From contig CAXTMV010000148.1 of assembly GCA_964245425.1 (NCBI GenBank), forward strand, positions 1-13,733: 13,733 bases of DNA, given 5' to 3'. The position numbers and the translations under genes were made by a program. Positions 1 through 8,900 of the stretch are shown in pieces. The DNA is from JACMLD01 sp964245425 (lineage in GTDB: Bacteria; Bacteroidota; Bacteroidia; Chitinophagales; Chitinophagaceae). Position 1 is the stretch's first letter. The number at the start of each line of letters is the position of its first letter. The notes beneath the pieces are model-generated. The model was not told where the DNA came from. It saw only the letters and a program-made list of their open reading frames with translations, and searched no databases.

Positions 1-8
1 CATAAATA

Positions 9-425
9 TTATTGTTGAACAGGATTTTGTTTGTTAAACCGTTCATCGGTTCCGTCCATCCATTCCTGGCTGGCATTACGGCCGGCATCATTCTGATCGT
101 TCAATGTACGGTTATCCGTATCCGTGGTTTGCAGCCAGGCGGCGCCTTCACGGCGAAATACCTGAACAGCCCGCCCCAACAACCTTCCGCATGCCTGCTC
201 AACGGCCCCGGTTGTCTGCCAGCCATGTATTTCAAGAACAACCGGAAATAGTACCGGGCAAAGGGCAGCCATCGTTACCCCGGGTGCTATTTTTTCTGTT
301 AATGGGGAAGCTGCGCCCCATTCATGCGGATGCTCAAAAAACGCCAGCGTCAAAAAAGGAAAGGCGGCTGTAAAGGCGTCGCTTACCTGTGAAGCAAGGG
401 TAGTATTGTTTATTTCGATAATCAT
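9..425 (-). CDS. conserved-looking hypothetical protein, 138 aa
   Basis: This is a small, apparently cytoplasmic protein of unknown function with no signal peptide or membrane segment. I chose the ATG at 425 because the protein then begins MIIEINNTTLASQVSDAF, a well-formed strand-helix start. The reading frame stays open upstream to 575, but that extension is basic, low in order and looks non-coding. Visible features are an aromatic stretch (AFPFLTLAFFEH, residues 21-32), a hydrophobic middle (about 50-66) and a polar C-terminal half containing WLQTTDTDNRTLNDQN (97-112). From memory, Bacteroidota hypothetical proteins share a similar start and a 'WLQTT...T..EQN' ending, but I cannot name a characterised family. 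It is transcribed divergently from the peroxiredoxin gene. Five nt beyond its stop, positions 3-1 read ATG on the minus strand, so another gene may follow outside the window. The gene is likely real; its function is unknown. Confidence 0.65.
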   Translation of the reverse strand: MIIEINNTTLASQVSDAFTAAFPFLTLAFFEHPHEWGAASPLTEKIAPGVTMAALCPVLFPVVLEIHGWQTTGAVEQACGRLLGRAVQVFRREGAAWLQTTDTDNRTLNDQNDAGRNASQEWMDGTDERFNKQNPVQQ

Positions 426-676
426 ATTATAATGTACTTCAGTACCAGGCATCCATAAGGGCCGGCCATTACTGGCTTCGCTGATATGCGGTGGATCGTT
501 ACAAAAACCTTTCCGGATTGTTCGCCCGCGATGCCTTTTAATTATTTTGTTGTTACCGGGTTCTTTTTGCTGCACATCTACCGGCCGCCCGTCGCCAAGC
601 GTAAAAATATAGTAGATTTACAATCATTATCTTCATCCGGCAGGTTCAGCAATTTTAATCAATATAAACAGGCAGT
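426..676. other. divergent intergenic region, 251 nt
   Basis: This gap separates the minus-strand hypothetical gene from the plus-strand peroxiredoxin gene, so it should hold promoters for both. The only plus-strand match to the Bacteroidota -7 box is TAGATTTA at 613-620, one base off TAnnTTTG, and I see no good TTTG box at the expected distance upstream. I found no convincing minus-strand promoter, inverted repeat or tRNA. Open frames crossing it (for example 486-842 on plus) overlap the peroxiredoxin gene in another frame and look spurious. Confidence 0.4.
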
Positions 677-1141
677 ATGTTACAAAAAGGCGATAAGGCA
701 CCGGTTTTCAAATTATTTGCAACCCCCGACCAGCAATTTTCGCTGGCAGAATTACAGGGAAAAAATGTCATCCTGGCTTTTTACCCGGCAGACTGGAGCC
801 CGGTTTGCAGCGATCAGATGGCATTGTACAATGAAACGTTGAAAATGTTTACCCGCCACGATGCCGTTTTACTGGGGATCTCTGTAGACAGCAAATGGTG
901 TCACCTGGCTTTTTCACAATCGCGCAACCTGCACTTCCCGCTGCTGGCGGATTTTGAGCCCAAGGGCGAGGTCTCCCGGCAATATGGTGTGTACAATGAA
1001 AAAGAGGGTGAGTGCGACCGGGCACTATTTGTGATAGACAAAGAAGGAATGATTGCCTGGAGTTACTTGTCGCCCATGGCCATGAACCCGGGTGCCGACG
1101 GTATACTGGATGTACTGGAATCATTATCACAAAAAAAATAA
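677..1141 (+). CDS. thiol peroxiredoxin (AhpC/TSA, AhpE/BCP-like)
   Basis: This 154-aa peroxiredoxin would reduce H2O2 or organic peroxides in the cytoplasm with a peroxidatic cysteine. The active-site motif is FYPADWSPVCSDQM: the family pattern PxxxT/SxxC is met by Pro37, Ser41 and the peroxidatic Cys44. The conserved active-site Arg is Arg115 in DRALFVID. Two further cysteines, Cys75 and Cys113, could resolve the sulfenate, but neither lies in a standard 2-Cys position, so a 1-Cys or atypical mechanism is possible. The length fits a minimal AhpE/BCP-type enzyme, and the start MLQKGDKAPVFKL is typical of the fold. There is no signal peptide. Six nt separate its stop from the ATG of the next gene, a CPHC thioredoxin-fold protein that could be its reductant (inference). 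Family assignment is firm; the subfamily is not. Confidence 0.93.
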   Translation: MLQKGDKAPVFKLFATPDQQFSLAELQGKNVILAFYPADWSPVCSDQMALYNETLKMFTRHDAVLLGISVDSKWCHLAFSQSRNLHFPLLADFEPKGEVSRQYGVYNEKEGECDRALFVIDKEGMIAWSYLSPMAMNPGADGILDVLESLSQKK

Positions 1142-1147
1142 TTGTAT

Positions 1148-1675
1148 ATGAGTGCACATCTGAAGCCTCCCGTGAATGAAAAAGATCACGTTGCAGGTGC
1201 GGCAACGGCAGCCATAGAGCTGGTTGAATTTGGCGATTACCAGTGCCCGCATTGTGGCGCTGCTCATCCCATCATAAAAAAAATACAACAGGATTTTGGC
1301 GGCCAGATCCGTTTTATATTCCGGAATTTTCCTTTGTCTGAAATTCATCCGCAGGCCATGGCCGCTGCCCTGGCAACAGAAGCAGCGGGCCTGCAGGATA
1401 AATTCTGGGCTATGCATGATATTATTTTTGAACACCAGTCGCAGCTCAACGAAGCAGGATTACACAAACTGGCCGCCTCGGCAGGGCTCGATGCAAACCT
1501 GTTCAACCAGGACCGGCAAAGGGCCGAGTTGCAGGAAAAAGTAGATACCGACTTTGAAAGCGGTGTCCGCAGCGGCGTAAATGGAACACCTTCTTTTTTT
1601 ATCAATGGAACTAAATTTGACGGCGGGGCCACGGATCTGTATAATATGCTGCGGGAATCAGTCGATAGTCGTTAG
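1148..1675 (+). CDS. DsbA-like thioredoxin-fold protein (CPHC), cytoplasmic
   Basis: This 175-aa protein belongs to the DsbA/Thioredoxin_4 family of thiol-disulfide oxidoreductases. The redox motif CPHC (Cys33 to Cys36) follows the edge strand AAIELVEFGDYQ, a helical insert covers about residues 66-135, and the cis-proline loop is GTPSFFINGTKFDG with Pro148. I prefer the ATG at 1148 to the TTG at 1142, giving MSAHLKPPVNEKDHV. No signal peptide precedes the domain, so unlike true DsbA it should work in the cytoplasm, perhaps reducing the adjacent peroxiredoxin. The gene lies 6 nt after the peroxiredoxin stop and is probably cotranscribed with it. Oddly, its last codons (VDSR and stop) lie inside a 7-nt tandem repeat at 1660-1687, so the C-terminus seems to have been reshaped by repeat DNA. 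Confidence 0.9.
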   Translation: MSAHLKPPVNEKDHVAGAATAAIELVEFGDYQCPHCGAAHPIIKKIQQDFGGQIRFIFRNFPLSEIHPQAMAAALATEAAGLQDKFWAMHDIIFEHQSQLNEAGLHKLAASAGLDANLFNQDRQRAELQEKVDTDFESGVRSGVNGTPSFFINGTKFDGGATDLYNMLRESVDSR

Positions 1676-1687
1676 TCATTGGTCTTT
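1660..1687 (+). repeat. tandem heptamer element D, overlaps the end of the CPHC gene
   Basis: Four consecutive 7-nt units with the shared pattern nGTCnnT are visible: AGTCGAT (1660-1666), AGTCGTT (1667-1673), AGTCATT (1674-1680) and GGTCTTT (1681-1687). The first word recurs exactly at 12497-12503. The stop codon TAG (1673-1675) lies inside the repeat. The last unit can pair weakly with AAAGAC at 1711-1716. Confidence 0.7.
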
Positions 1688-1762
1688 AGCGCCCGGGTGC
1701 AATTGTTATAAAAGACAAATCGCCGCTGCCCTATTCCAGTATTAAAAATAAAGCATACATCA

Positions 1763-2980
1763 ATGGATTATCCGCTTCTGTTACAAAAAGCACAACAGTA
1801 CATCGGCCAGTATTTTACTTCGCAGGTTCATCGCCAGCTGCCTTACCATAATAGATCGCATACAGAGCGTGTGGTGAACGCCGTTATACAGATAGCTAAT
1901 CACTACCAGCTGAACGAGCATGACTTTTTTGTGGTAACCGTGGCGGCCTGGTTTCATGATATGGGCTATTATACCGGCAAACCAGAAGGGCACGAGATAA
2001 ACAGCGGTATCATGGCAGCCGGCTTTTTAAAAGAACACGACGTAGATGAACCTACCATTGACCAGGTAAAAAAATGCATATTGGCCACACAGATGCCGCA
2101 ACAGCCTTTTAATTTACTGGACCAGATTGTCTGCGATGCAGATCTTTTTCACCTGGGCACAAAAGATTTCACCGATCTCAATAAACTGATGCGCAAGGAA
2201 GCGGAAGAAAAACTGGGCAAGGAAATAGACAAAAAAGAATGGCGCCGCGGTACCATTGCCCTGTTTCAGCAGCATCATTATCATACGGATTACTGCCAGT
2301 TGCTGCTGAACCAGAAAAAGCAGGAGAACCTGGACGACCTGCTAAAAAAACAAAAGACCCCCATTGAAAACATGCTGATGACCGGCCCCGCCAGCAACCC
2401 TGTTTCTGCCACGGCGGTAAACAAAGAAGCCCCCAAACCTAAGAAAATTGAAAGACCGGTAAGGGGCATTGAGACCATGTTCCGCGTGGCTTCTACCAAT
2501 CACCAGCGGCTGAGCGATATGGCAGACAGCAAGGCGCATATCATGATTTCTGTAAACTCCATCATCCTCTCGGTGGTAATAGGACTGATGGCCCGCAAAC
2601 TGGAAACCTCCCAAAACCTGATCGTTCCAACGCTGATCTTACTGGCCGGCAGTGTAATGGCGGTGGTATTCTCCGTTTTGGCCACCAGGCCTAAAATACC
2701 CAGCGGTTATTTTACGCCCGAACAACTGGCTTCCAAATCTGTTAACCTCCTGTTCTTTGGCAATTTTTATAAAATGGATTATGATCATTATTACGAAGGC
2801 ATGCAGGACGTAATGGCCGACAGCGACTTTCTGTATGCCAGTCTTATCCGGGATATCCATTCGCAGGGCATTGTGCTGGGCAATAAGTATAAGCTGCTCC
2901 GTATTTCTTATACCATTTTCATGTTTACGCTTATTATCGCGGTACTTGCTTTTGCGGTATCGTTCATATTTTTTGGCTAA
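1763..2980 (+). CDS. HD phosphohydrolase fused to PycTM (DUF5706) membrane domain
   Basis: This 405-aa protein has two parts. Residues 1-185 form an HD metal-dependent phosphohydrolase: His33 (NRSHTERV), His65-Asp66 (WFHDMGYY), His77 (GHEINSG) and Asp125/Asp127 (VCDADLFHLG) supply the metal site. A polar linker (about 190-235) leads to a PycTM/DUF5706 domain with the signature FRVASTNHQRLSDMADSKAH followed by MISVNSIILS. Hydrophobic helices are at about 260-278, 286-306 and 381-403. In Pycsar anti-phage systems, PycTM proteins sense cyclic cCMP or cUMP and damage the membrane; here the domain is fused to a putative nucleotide hydrolase and no cyclase is adjacent. It sits 9 nt upstream of ppk1, and the two are probably cotranscribed. 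A housekeeping role in sensing or removing nucleotides is equally possible. The domain calls are confident; the role is inferred. Confidence 0.88.
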   Translation: MDYPLLLQKAQQYIGQYFTSQVHRQLPYHNRSHTERVVNAVIQIANHYQLNEHDFFVVTVAAWFHDMGYYTGKPEGHEINSGIMAAGFLKEHDVDEPTIDQVKKCILATQMPQQPFNLLDQIVCDADLFHLGTKDFTDLNKLMRKEAEEKLGKEIDKKEWRRGTIALFQQHHYHTDYCQLLLNQKKQENLDDLLKKQKTPIENMLMTGPASNPVSATAVNKEAPKPKKIERPVRGIETMFRVASTNHQRLSDMADSKAHIMISVNSIILSVVIGLMARKLETSQNLIVPTLILLAGSVMAVVFSVLATRPKIPSGYFTPEQLASKSVNLLFFGNFYKMDYDHYYEGMQDVMADSDFLYASLIRDIHSQGIVLGNKYKLLRISYTIFMFTLIIAVLAFAVSFIFFG

Positions 2981-2989
2981 ATAAAAGCG

Positions 2990-5020
2990 ATGATTAACCA
3001 GTTTGCAGCAAGGGATACCAGTTGGCTCTCCTTTAACGGCCGGGTATTAGAAGAAGCCGCCCATGACGCGGTGCCATTGTTGGAGCGATTCAGGTTCCTC
3101 TCCATATTCTCATCCAACCTGGATGAATTTTATCGGGTCCGGATGTCGCCGTTATTACTGCTCAGCAAACTAAAGCATGCAAGCACAGAAGAGAAAGAAA
3201 TGGCCGAACAGGTTCAGTCGATTATTCGCCGGCAGCAGGATCGGTTTGGCGATATTCTTCAGGCGTTGCTGCCCTTATTACAGCTGCAGCAGGTGCATCT
3301 GTTATACCATGAAGCCATTCCCGCCGCCGTTGAACCGGCACTGAAAAAATATTTTCAGTCTACCGTCAGGGCCTTCCTGAACATCATTTACCCGTCCAGG
3401 AAAGACAACCGCTTTTTTCCGAAAAGCAACCAGCTGTACCTGGCCGTTACCATTGCCGGAAAAGACGACGGTGCCGATACAGTACTTATCAATATCCCGT
3501 CTGCAGAGCTGCCCAGGTTCTTCAGCGTTACACAGGATGGGATACAATATATTATTTTCCTGGATGACATTATCAAACTCTTCCTGCCCCTGCTGTTCCC
3601 GGATGGCATCATCAAAGGCGCCTGGAACATAAAGCTGACCCGCGATGCGGAATTGGACCTGACAGACGAATACGAAGGCGACCTGGCAGAGAAGATCGAA
3701 AAACAACTGGCCAAAAGAGACGATGGCTACCCTACCCGCTTCCTGTACGAACCAGGGTTTCCGGCGCAGTTACTGTATGCCCTGGTAGCGCGTTTACAAT
3801 TGAATGATGCTATGTTGGTGGCAGGCGGCCGTTACCATAACCTGAAAGACCTGGGTTCTTTGCCGGTACAAAACGATGCGCTCTACTACCAGGCCATGCC
3901 TCCATTGCAACCCGGCTTTTTACAGGGTGATTCTATTTTTGCCGCCATCCGCGACTCCGATCGGATCATTCATGCACCCTATCATAGTTACGATGCCGTG
4001 CTGCGTTTTTTCAATGAAGCTGCTACCGACCCCGCCGTACAGGAAGTTTTTGTTACCCTGTACCGGGTGGCCGGCAACTCCAGCATCGTACATGCATTGA
4101 TAACCGCCGCGGAGAATGGTAAAGAAGTAACGGTTTTCATAGAGCTGAAGGCGCGTTTCGATGAAGAGAACAATATCCGCTGGTCGAAACGCATGAAGGC
4201 CGCCGGCATCAGGATCATCAACAGCATACCCGGTTTAAAAGTACATGCCAAAGTGGCCCTCGTAAAGCGAAAAAAGGATAACCGTCTCCGCTATTATGCC
4301 CTGCTGGCTACCGGCAACCTGAATGAAATAACCGCTCGTTTTTATACTGATCATATATTGCTGACCGCACAACCCGACCTGGTGCGTGAACTGGAACTCT
4401 TGTTTATGTTCTTAACCCGCCGCAGAAAGCCTGCCAGGCCCGATGAAATCCGGTTTCACCACCTGCTGGTAGCGCAATTCAATTTACAGGAACGTTTCCT
4501 GGAACTGATTGAACGGGAGATCCGTCATGCCGCCGCGGGGAAACCCGCCGGCATCACCATTAAACTCAATAACCTGGAAGACCGGGTACTCATCAGCAAA
4601 CTTTATAAAGCCTCACAGGCAGGTGTAACCGTAACGCTGATTGTTAGAAGTATTTGCTGCCTGCTGGCCGGGGTACCTGGCCTGAGCGATCATATTACGG
4701 CCACCCGCATTGTAGACCGTTACCTGGAGCATGGCAGGGTGTTTATTTTCAGCAATGCCGGCGAGGAAGAGATATGGATGGGTTCTGCCGACTGGATGAA
4801 CCGGAATATCTACCGGCGCATTGAAGTCTGCTTCCCTGTGTACGATGCATCTGTAAAAAAAGAGATTCGGGAAATCATCGCCTTGCAGGTGGCCGATACG
4901 GTGCAGGCCATGCCCGTACAGGCGGCCACCGCCGGCCAGCTGCCGGTAAACAATAAAACGCCTTTGCAGTCGCAACCGGCGATTTATGATTTACTTAAAA
5001 GCCCCGAACATTTATCATGA
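2990..5020 (+). CDS. ppk1: polyphosphate kinase 1
   Basis: This enzyme makes inorganic polyphosphate from ATP reversibly and is usually associated with the inner face of the membrane. At 676 aa it matches the E. coli enzyme (688 aa). The N-terminal domain begins RDTSWLSFNGRVLEEA and contains IFSSNLDEFYRVRM (40-52). Phosphate-binding arginines lie in VTLYRVAGNSS (Arg359) and KARFDEENNIRWSKR (Arg389). The autophosphorylated His is His419 in GLKVHAKVAL, equivalent to E. coli His435. His581 in DRYLEHGRVFIF matches E. coli His592, and SADWMNRNIYRRIEV (599-613) is the C-terminal signature. The position of E. coli His454 (YAHIGTGN) is Leu438 here (YALLATGN). The gene starts 9 nt after the HD-PycTM gene and overlaps the next gene by 4 nt (ATGA), which implies translational coupling. 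Confidence 0.97.
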   Translation: MINQFAARDTSWLSFNGRVLEEAAHDAVPLLERFRFLSIFSSNLDEFYRVRMSPLLLLSKLKHASTEEKEMAEQVQSIIRRQQDRFGDILQALLPLLQLQQVHLLYHEAIPAAVEPALKKYFQSTVRAFLNIIYPSRKDNRFFPKSNQLYLAVTIAGKDDGADTVLINIPSAELPRFFSVTQDGIQYIIFLDDIIKLFLPLLFPDGIIKGAWNIKLTRDAELDLTDEYEGDLAEKIEKQLAKRDDGYPTRFLYEPGFPAQLLYALVARLQLNDAMLVAGGRYHNLKDLGSLPVQNDALYYQAMPPLQPGFLQGDSIFAAIRDSDRIIHAPYHSYDAVLRFFNEAATDPAVQEVFVTLYRVAGNSSIVHALITAAENGKEVTVFIELKARFDEENNIRWSKRMKAAGIRIINSIPGLKVHAKVALVKRKKDNRLRYYALLATGNLNEITARFYTDHILLTAQPDLVRELELLFMFLTRRRKPARPDEIRFHHLLVAQFNLQERFLELIEREIRHAAAGKPAGITIKLNNLEDRVLISKLYKASQAGVTVTLIVRSICCLLAGVPGLSDHITATRIVDRYLEHGRVFIFSNAGEEEIWMGSADWMNRNIYRRIEVCFPVYDASVKKEIREIIALQVADTVQAMPVQAATAGQLPVNNKTPLQSQPAIYDLLKSPEHLS

Positions 5021-5877
5021 AAACAAAAAAAACGGCCTTACTGGTATTGTTGGGTCTGCAACTGGCCAACACCCGTTGCACAACACCCATTGCCAGCGTT
5101 AGCCCACCCGATTATGATCTTAATAAACCCACGGTTTATAAGATGCCCTCGGTGCTGAAAGAAATTTCCGGCCTGGCATTTAACCATGGCAATGCTGACA
5201 GCGTGTATGCGGAGCAGGATGAGGAAGGGAAACTTTTTTATTTTCATTTGGGCGATGCCGATGTTAAGAACAGCCGGTTTTCAAAACGCGGCGATTATGA
5301 AGATGTGGCCATTTGCAATGGAACCGTGATCATGCTAAGAAGCGATGGCGATTTGTTTACCTTCTCGCTCAGCGCCGTCGGGGAGAAAGACATCAGCCAT
5401 GTCAAAGAATTGCCCGGCCTGCTGCCCCCGGGCGAATATGAATCATTGTATGCAGATGAGGCAACCAACCTATTATACCTGCTTTGCAAAAATGCAGCCA
5501 CCGGTAAAGCCGCCGAAACCATCAGCGGTTATACATTCCAGGTAACAGCAGACGGGAACCTGCAGAAAAAAAGCAGCTTTACCGTTGATGAAAAGGCAAT
5601 TGGCACCCTGGCCGGAAAGGAAAAGTTCAGGCTGAAAACATCGGCCCTGGGCCGGCATCCTGTTTCTAACCAGTGGTACATCCTTTCTTTCCTCAGCAGG
5701 GTACTGGTCATAACCGATCCGAAATGGAAGCCGCTGGGGGTGTACCAGTTAAACCCGCAACTGTTTACACAACCGGAGGGCCTGGCATTTGATAAAGCAG
5801 GCAACCTGTATATTTCCAATGAAAACGGTACTGCCGAAGCAGGAACCATTTTGAAATTTGAATACCTGAAAAAATAA
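5017..5877 (+). CDS. SdiA-regulated-like secreted beta-propeller protein
   Basis: This 286-aa protein resembles the SdiA-regulated family (PF06977), a six-bladed propeller class of unknown biochemical role. The visible signatures are KEISGLAF (48-55), KRGDYEDVAI (90-99) and the near-C-terminal repeat blade QPEGLAFDKAGNLYISNENG. The N-terminus MKTKKTALLVLLGLQLANTRC has a short basic head and a hydrophobic core, indicating export. Cys21 could be a lipoprotein cysteine, but Arg at -1 does not fit a normal lipobox, so lipidation is doubtful. Its ATG overlaps the ppk1 stop codon (ATGA), so it is translationally coupled to polyphosphate kinase. That close coupling hints at a phosphate- or envelope-related job, but nothing in the sequence identifies a ligand or catalytic residue. 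Confidence 0.75.
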   Translation: MKTKKTALLVLLGLQLANTRCTTPIASVSPPDYDLNKPTVYKMPSVLKEISGLAFNHGNADSVYAEQDEEGKLFYFHLGDADVKNSRFSKRGDYEDVAICNGTVIMLRSDGDLFTFSLSAVGEKDISHVKELPGLLPPGEYESLYADEATNLLYLLCKNAATGKAAETISGYTFQVTADGNLQKKSSFTVDEKAIGTLAGKEKFRLKTSALGRHPVSNQWYILSFLSRVLVITDPKWKPLGVYQLNPQLFTQPEGLAFDKAGNLYISNENGTAEAGTILKFEYLKK

Positions 5878-5933
5878 CCCAACCGCTTACATCAGCAGCA
5901 GCCATTGCTACCTGATACCAATAAACGCTGAAA

Positions 5934-8900
5934 ATGAAAAAACTCTATTGCTTTCTTTATTGCACGGCCTTTTATTTACTGCAACTGCAAGCACAGCAAG
6001 ACGTTCAGTACCGCGTGATACTGGTGGGCGACGCCGGCGAGATCAACCAGGTACAAAAGGCCATCCTGCAAGATGCTGCCGGCAAAGCCATCCCCGGCAA
6101 AACAATCGTACTATTTTTAGGTGATAATATATATCCCAAAGGAATGGAACCCGCCGCCAGTAAAAAAGAAGCCGGCCAGGCGGTTTTACGCTCGCAGTAT
6201 GAGGAAATGAGGAAAAATAATATACCGGTGTATTTTATACCGGGTAACCATGATTGGGATAAAAGCGGTCCCGATGGTTACGAAAAAATGATGCTCGCCA
6301 ACCAGTTCATCAGCGACCAGCAGGATTCACTGTTGCAGATCATACCGGGAGATGCCTGCCCGGGCCCCTATGAACTTAAGCTGTCTGACAAACTGGTTGT
6401 TATTGCCATGGACTCTGAGTGGTGGCTGTACCCCTACGACAAACAAACAGCCAATTCCGATTGCGCCTGCAAAACAAAAAGAGATGTACTGGGCAAACTG
6501 AATGATATTGTTCAGCGCAACCGCAACAAGATAATTATTTTCGCCACCCACCATCCTTTTAGTAGTTATGGATCGCATGGTGGCTATTACTCCCTTAAAG
6601 AAAATATTTTTCCCTTTACCGATCTCAATAAAAACCTCTACATACCCCTCCCCGTTGTTGGCTCTTTATATCCTTTGCTGAGAAAGGCCTTTCCCCCGGC
6701 AGAAGATCTTAAAAATGTTCTCTACCAGGATATGATACAGGGTGTGGATGATATCCTGCAGCAACATCCTAACGTAATCCATGCTGCCGGTCATGAACAT
6801 ACGCTTCAGCTGATACAGGGCGACGTACTGCAGGTGGTCAGCGGCGCGGGCAGCAAAAGCACCCCTGTAAAAAAAGGCAGCGGCAGCCTGTATGCCGCAG
6901 ACAGCAGTGGTTATGTGCTGGCCGATATGCTCACGGATAACAGCATACGCCTGCATTACTTTATTTATACGGAGAACGGCCTGCATGAATCTTTTGTCTA
7001 TAACAGGCCTTTTATGAAACCCCCGCCCGTACAGGTTTTTATGGGCGACGTGGTGAAAACCGACAGTGTAAAGATTCGCTTAAATCCTTCTTTCGACAGT
7101 GTAAGCGGCGAACACCGCCGGCTCTTTGGGGAGAACTACCGCAAAATATGGGCACAGGAAACAACTATACCGGTGCTGCACCTCACCAAGGCCGGCCTGA
7201 CGCCGGAAGAAAGGGGCGGCGGCATGCAGACACATTCCCTCCGGCTTATCGACAAGCAGAATGATGAATGGGTACTCCGCAGCATCGATAAATTTCCGGA
7301 TGCCCTGTTGCCGGAAGCCTTCAGCCAGACGCTGGCGGCGAAGCTATTGCACGACAATGTATCGGCCATCTTTCCTTATGCCCCGCTGTCCATACCGGTA
7401 TTTGCCCATGCACTTGGCGTGGCACATAGCAATCCATCCATCGTTTATATTTCGGGCGATACCGCCCTGGGCGATTACAGCCGCGACTTTTCCAATACCA
7501 TCGCCTTGCTGGAAGAAAGAGAACCGTTGGGAAAATCAGCCTCCACCATTAAAATGCAGGAGAAGCTGAAAGAAGACAACGACAATACGGTAAACCAACC
7601 CGCCTTTTTAACCGCCCGCATAGAAGATATCTTTATCGGCGACTGGGACCGGCATGCCGACCAATGGCGATGGATAGACGAAGAAGAGGGTAAGCGAAAA
7701 AGATTCAGGCCCGTGCCGCGCGACAGGGACCAGACTTTTTACATTAACCAGGGACTGTTGCCAACGATTGCAGCCCTGCCCTGGATACAACCCAAATTGC
7801 AGGGTTTTGGCGGGCATATCAGGGACATCAATACAATGGTATTTAACGCGCGGCTGCTGGATGGGCTTTATACCAACGCACTTTCTTTTGAAGACTGGAC
7901 AGATGCCACCCGCCAGGCAGTTGCCGCACTCACCGATTCCGTTATTGAAGCCGCCATACATAAAATGCCGGGCAGCGTGGGCAACCCGCCTTATGAAAAG
8001 TTGATCCTGCAATTAAAACAAAGAAGGGCCGAACTGTTGCGGGTAATGCCGATCTATTATCGCTTCATTAATAAGAATGTTGATATTCTTGCTTCCGACA
8101 AAAATGAAATGGTGGTAGTGAGTGATACGGCCGGCGGCCTGTTGCGGCTGAATATTTATAAGTCGAGCAAAAAATATGATACCGGCAAAGTGCTGTACAG
8201 CCGCCTGTTTGACCCCGCCGTAACAAAAGAATTGCACCTGTACCTCAACGGCGGCAAAGATGATATCAATGTGATCAATAACGGGTCGCCGATAACCATT
8301 CGGCTGATCGGCGATGGCATCACCCAAAAGCAATACCAGTTCAGCGGTGCGCCCAGGTACCTGCGCAAAATACATGTATACGATAACGATTCCACCGCCG
8401 TTTTCAATGGCAATACCGGTGGCGCACACCTGCACCTGCATTCAGGAGAAGACAATACCGCACTAAAGCTGACCAACAGGTACAACAATACCATTCCGCT
8501 GTTAACCGCTGGTTTCAATGTGGACGATGGCATCCTCATTGGGGCAGGCATCAAATGGATCCGGCAGGGATTTCGGAAAACGCCCTATGCAAGCGTGCAG
8601 CAGTTTCTGGTATCGCATTCATTTACCACCCAGGCGTTCAGGATTACCTATCGCGGCGAATGGATACACCTATTGTATAAAACCGATTTTACCCTGCAGC
8701 TGAATGCGTTTGCACCGGATAATACCCAGAATTTTTTTGGACGTGGCAACGAAACCGTGTTCAACAAAACCGGTGATTATAAAAAATATTACCGTGCCCG
8801 GTTCGATTTTTATGAAATAAACCCGGCACTCCGCTGGCGCAATGGCCGGGCTGCCAGTTTCTCTATCGGTCCGTCTTTCCAATATTATCGTTTCGACCCT

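Noticed and set aside
1..3. Possible ATG of a next minus-strand gene
   Set aside because: Only one codon is inside the window, so no gene can be supported.
486..842. 118-aa plus-strand open frame
   Set aside because: It overlaps the peroxiredoxin gene in a different frame and its translation shows no protein family character.
1142..1147. TTG start for the CPHC protein
   Set aside because: It adds only Met-Tyr ahead of a normal ATG at 1148; the ATG is the simpler choice.
5017..5082. Lipoprotein signal on the beta-propeller protein
   Set aside because: Cys21 is preceded by Asn-Thr-Arg, which does not fit a lipobox; export is plausible but lipidation is not supported.
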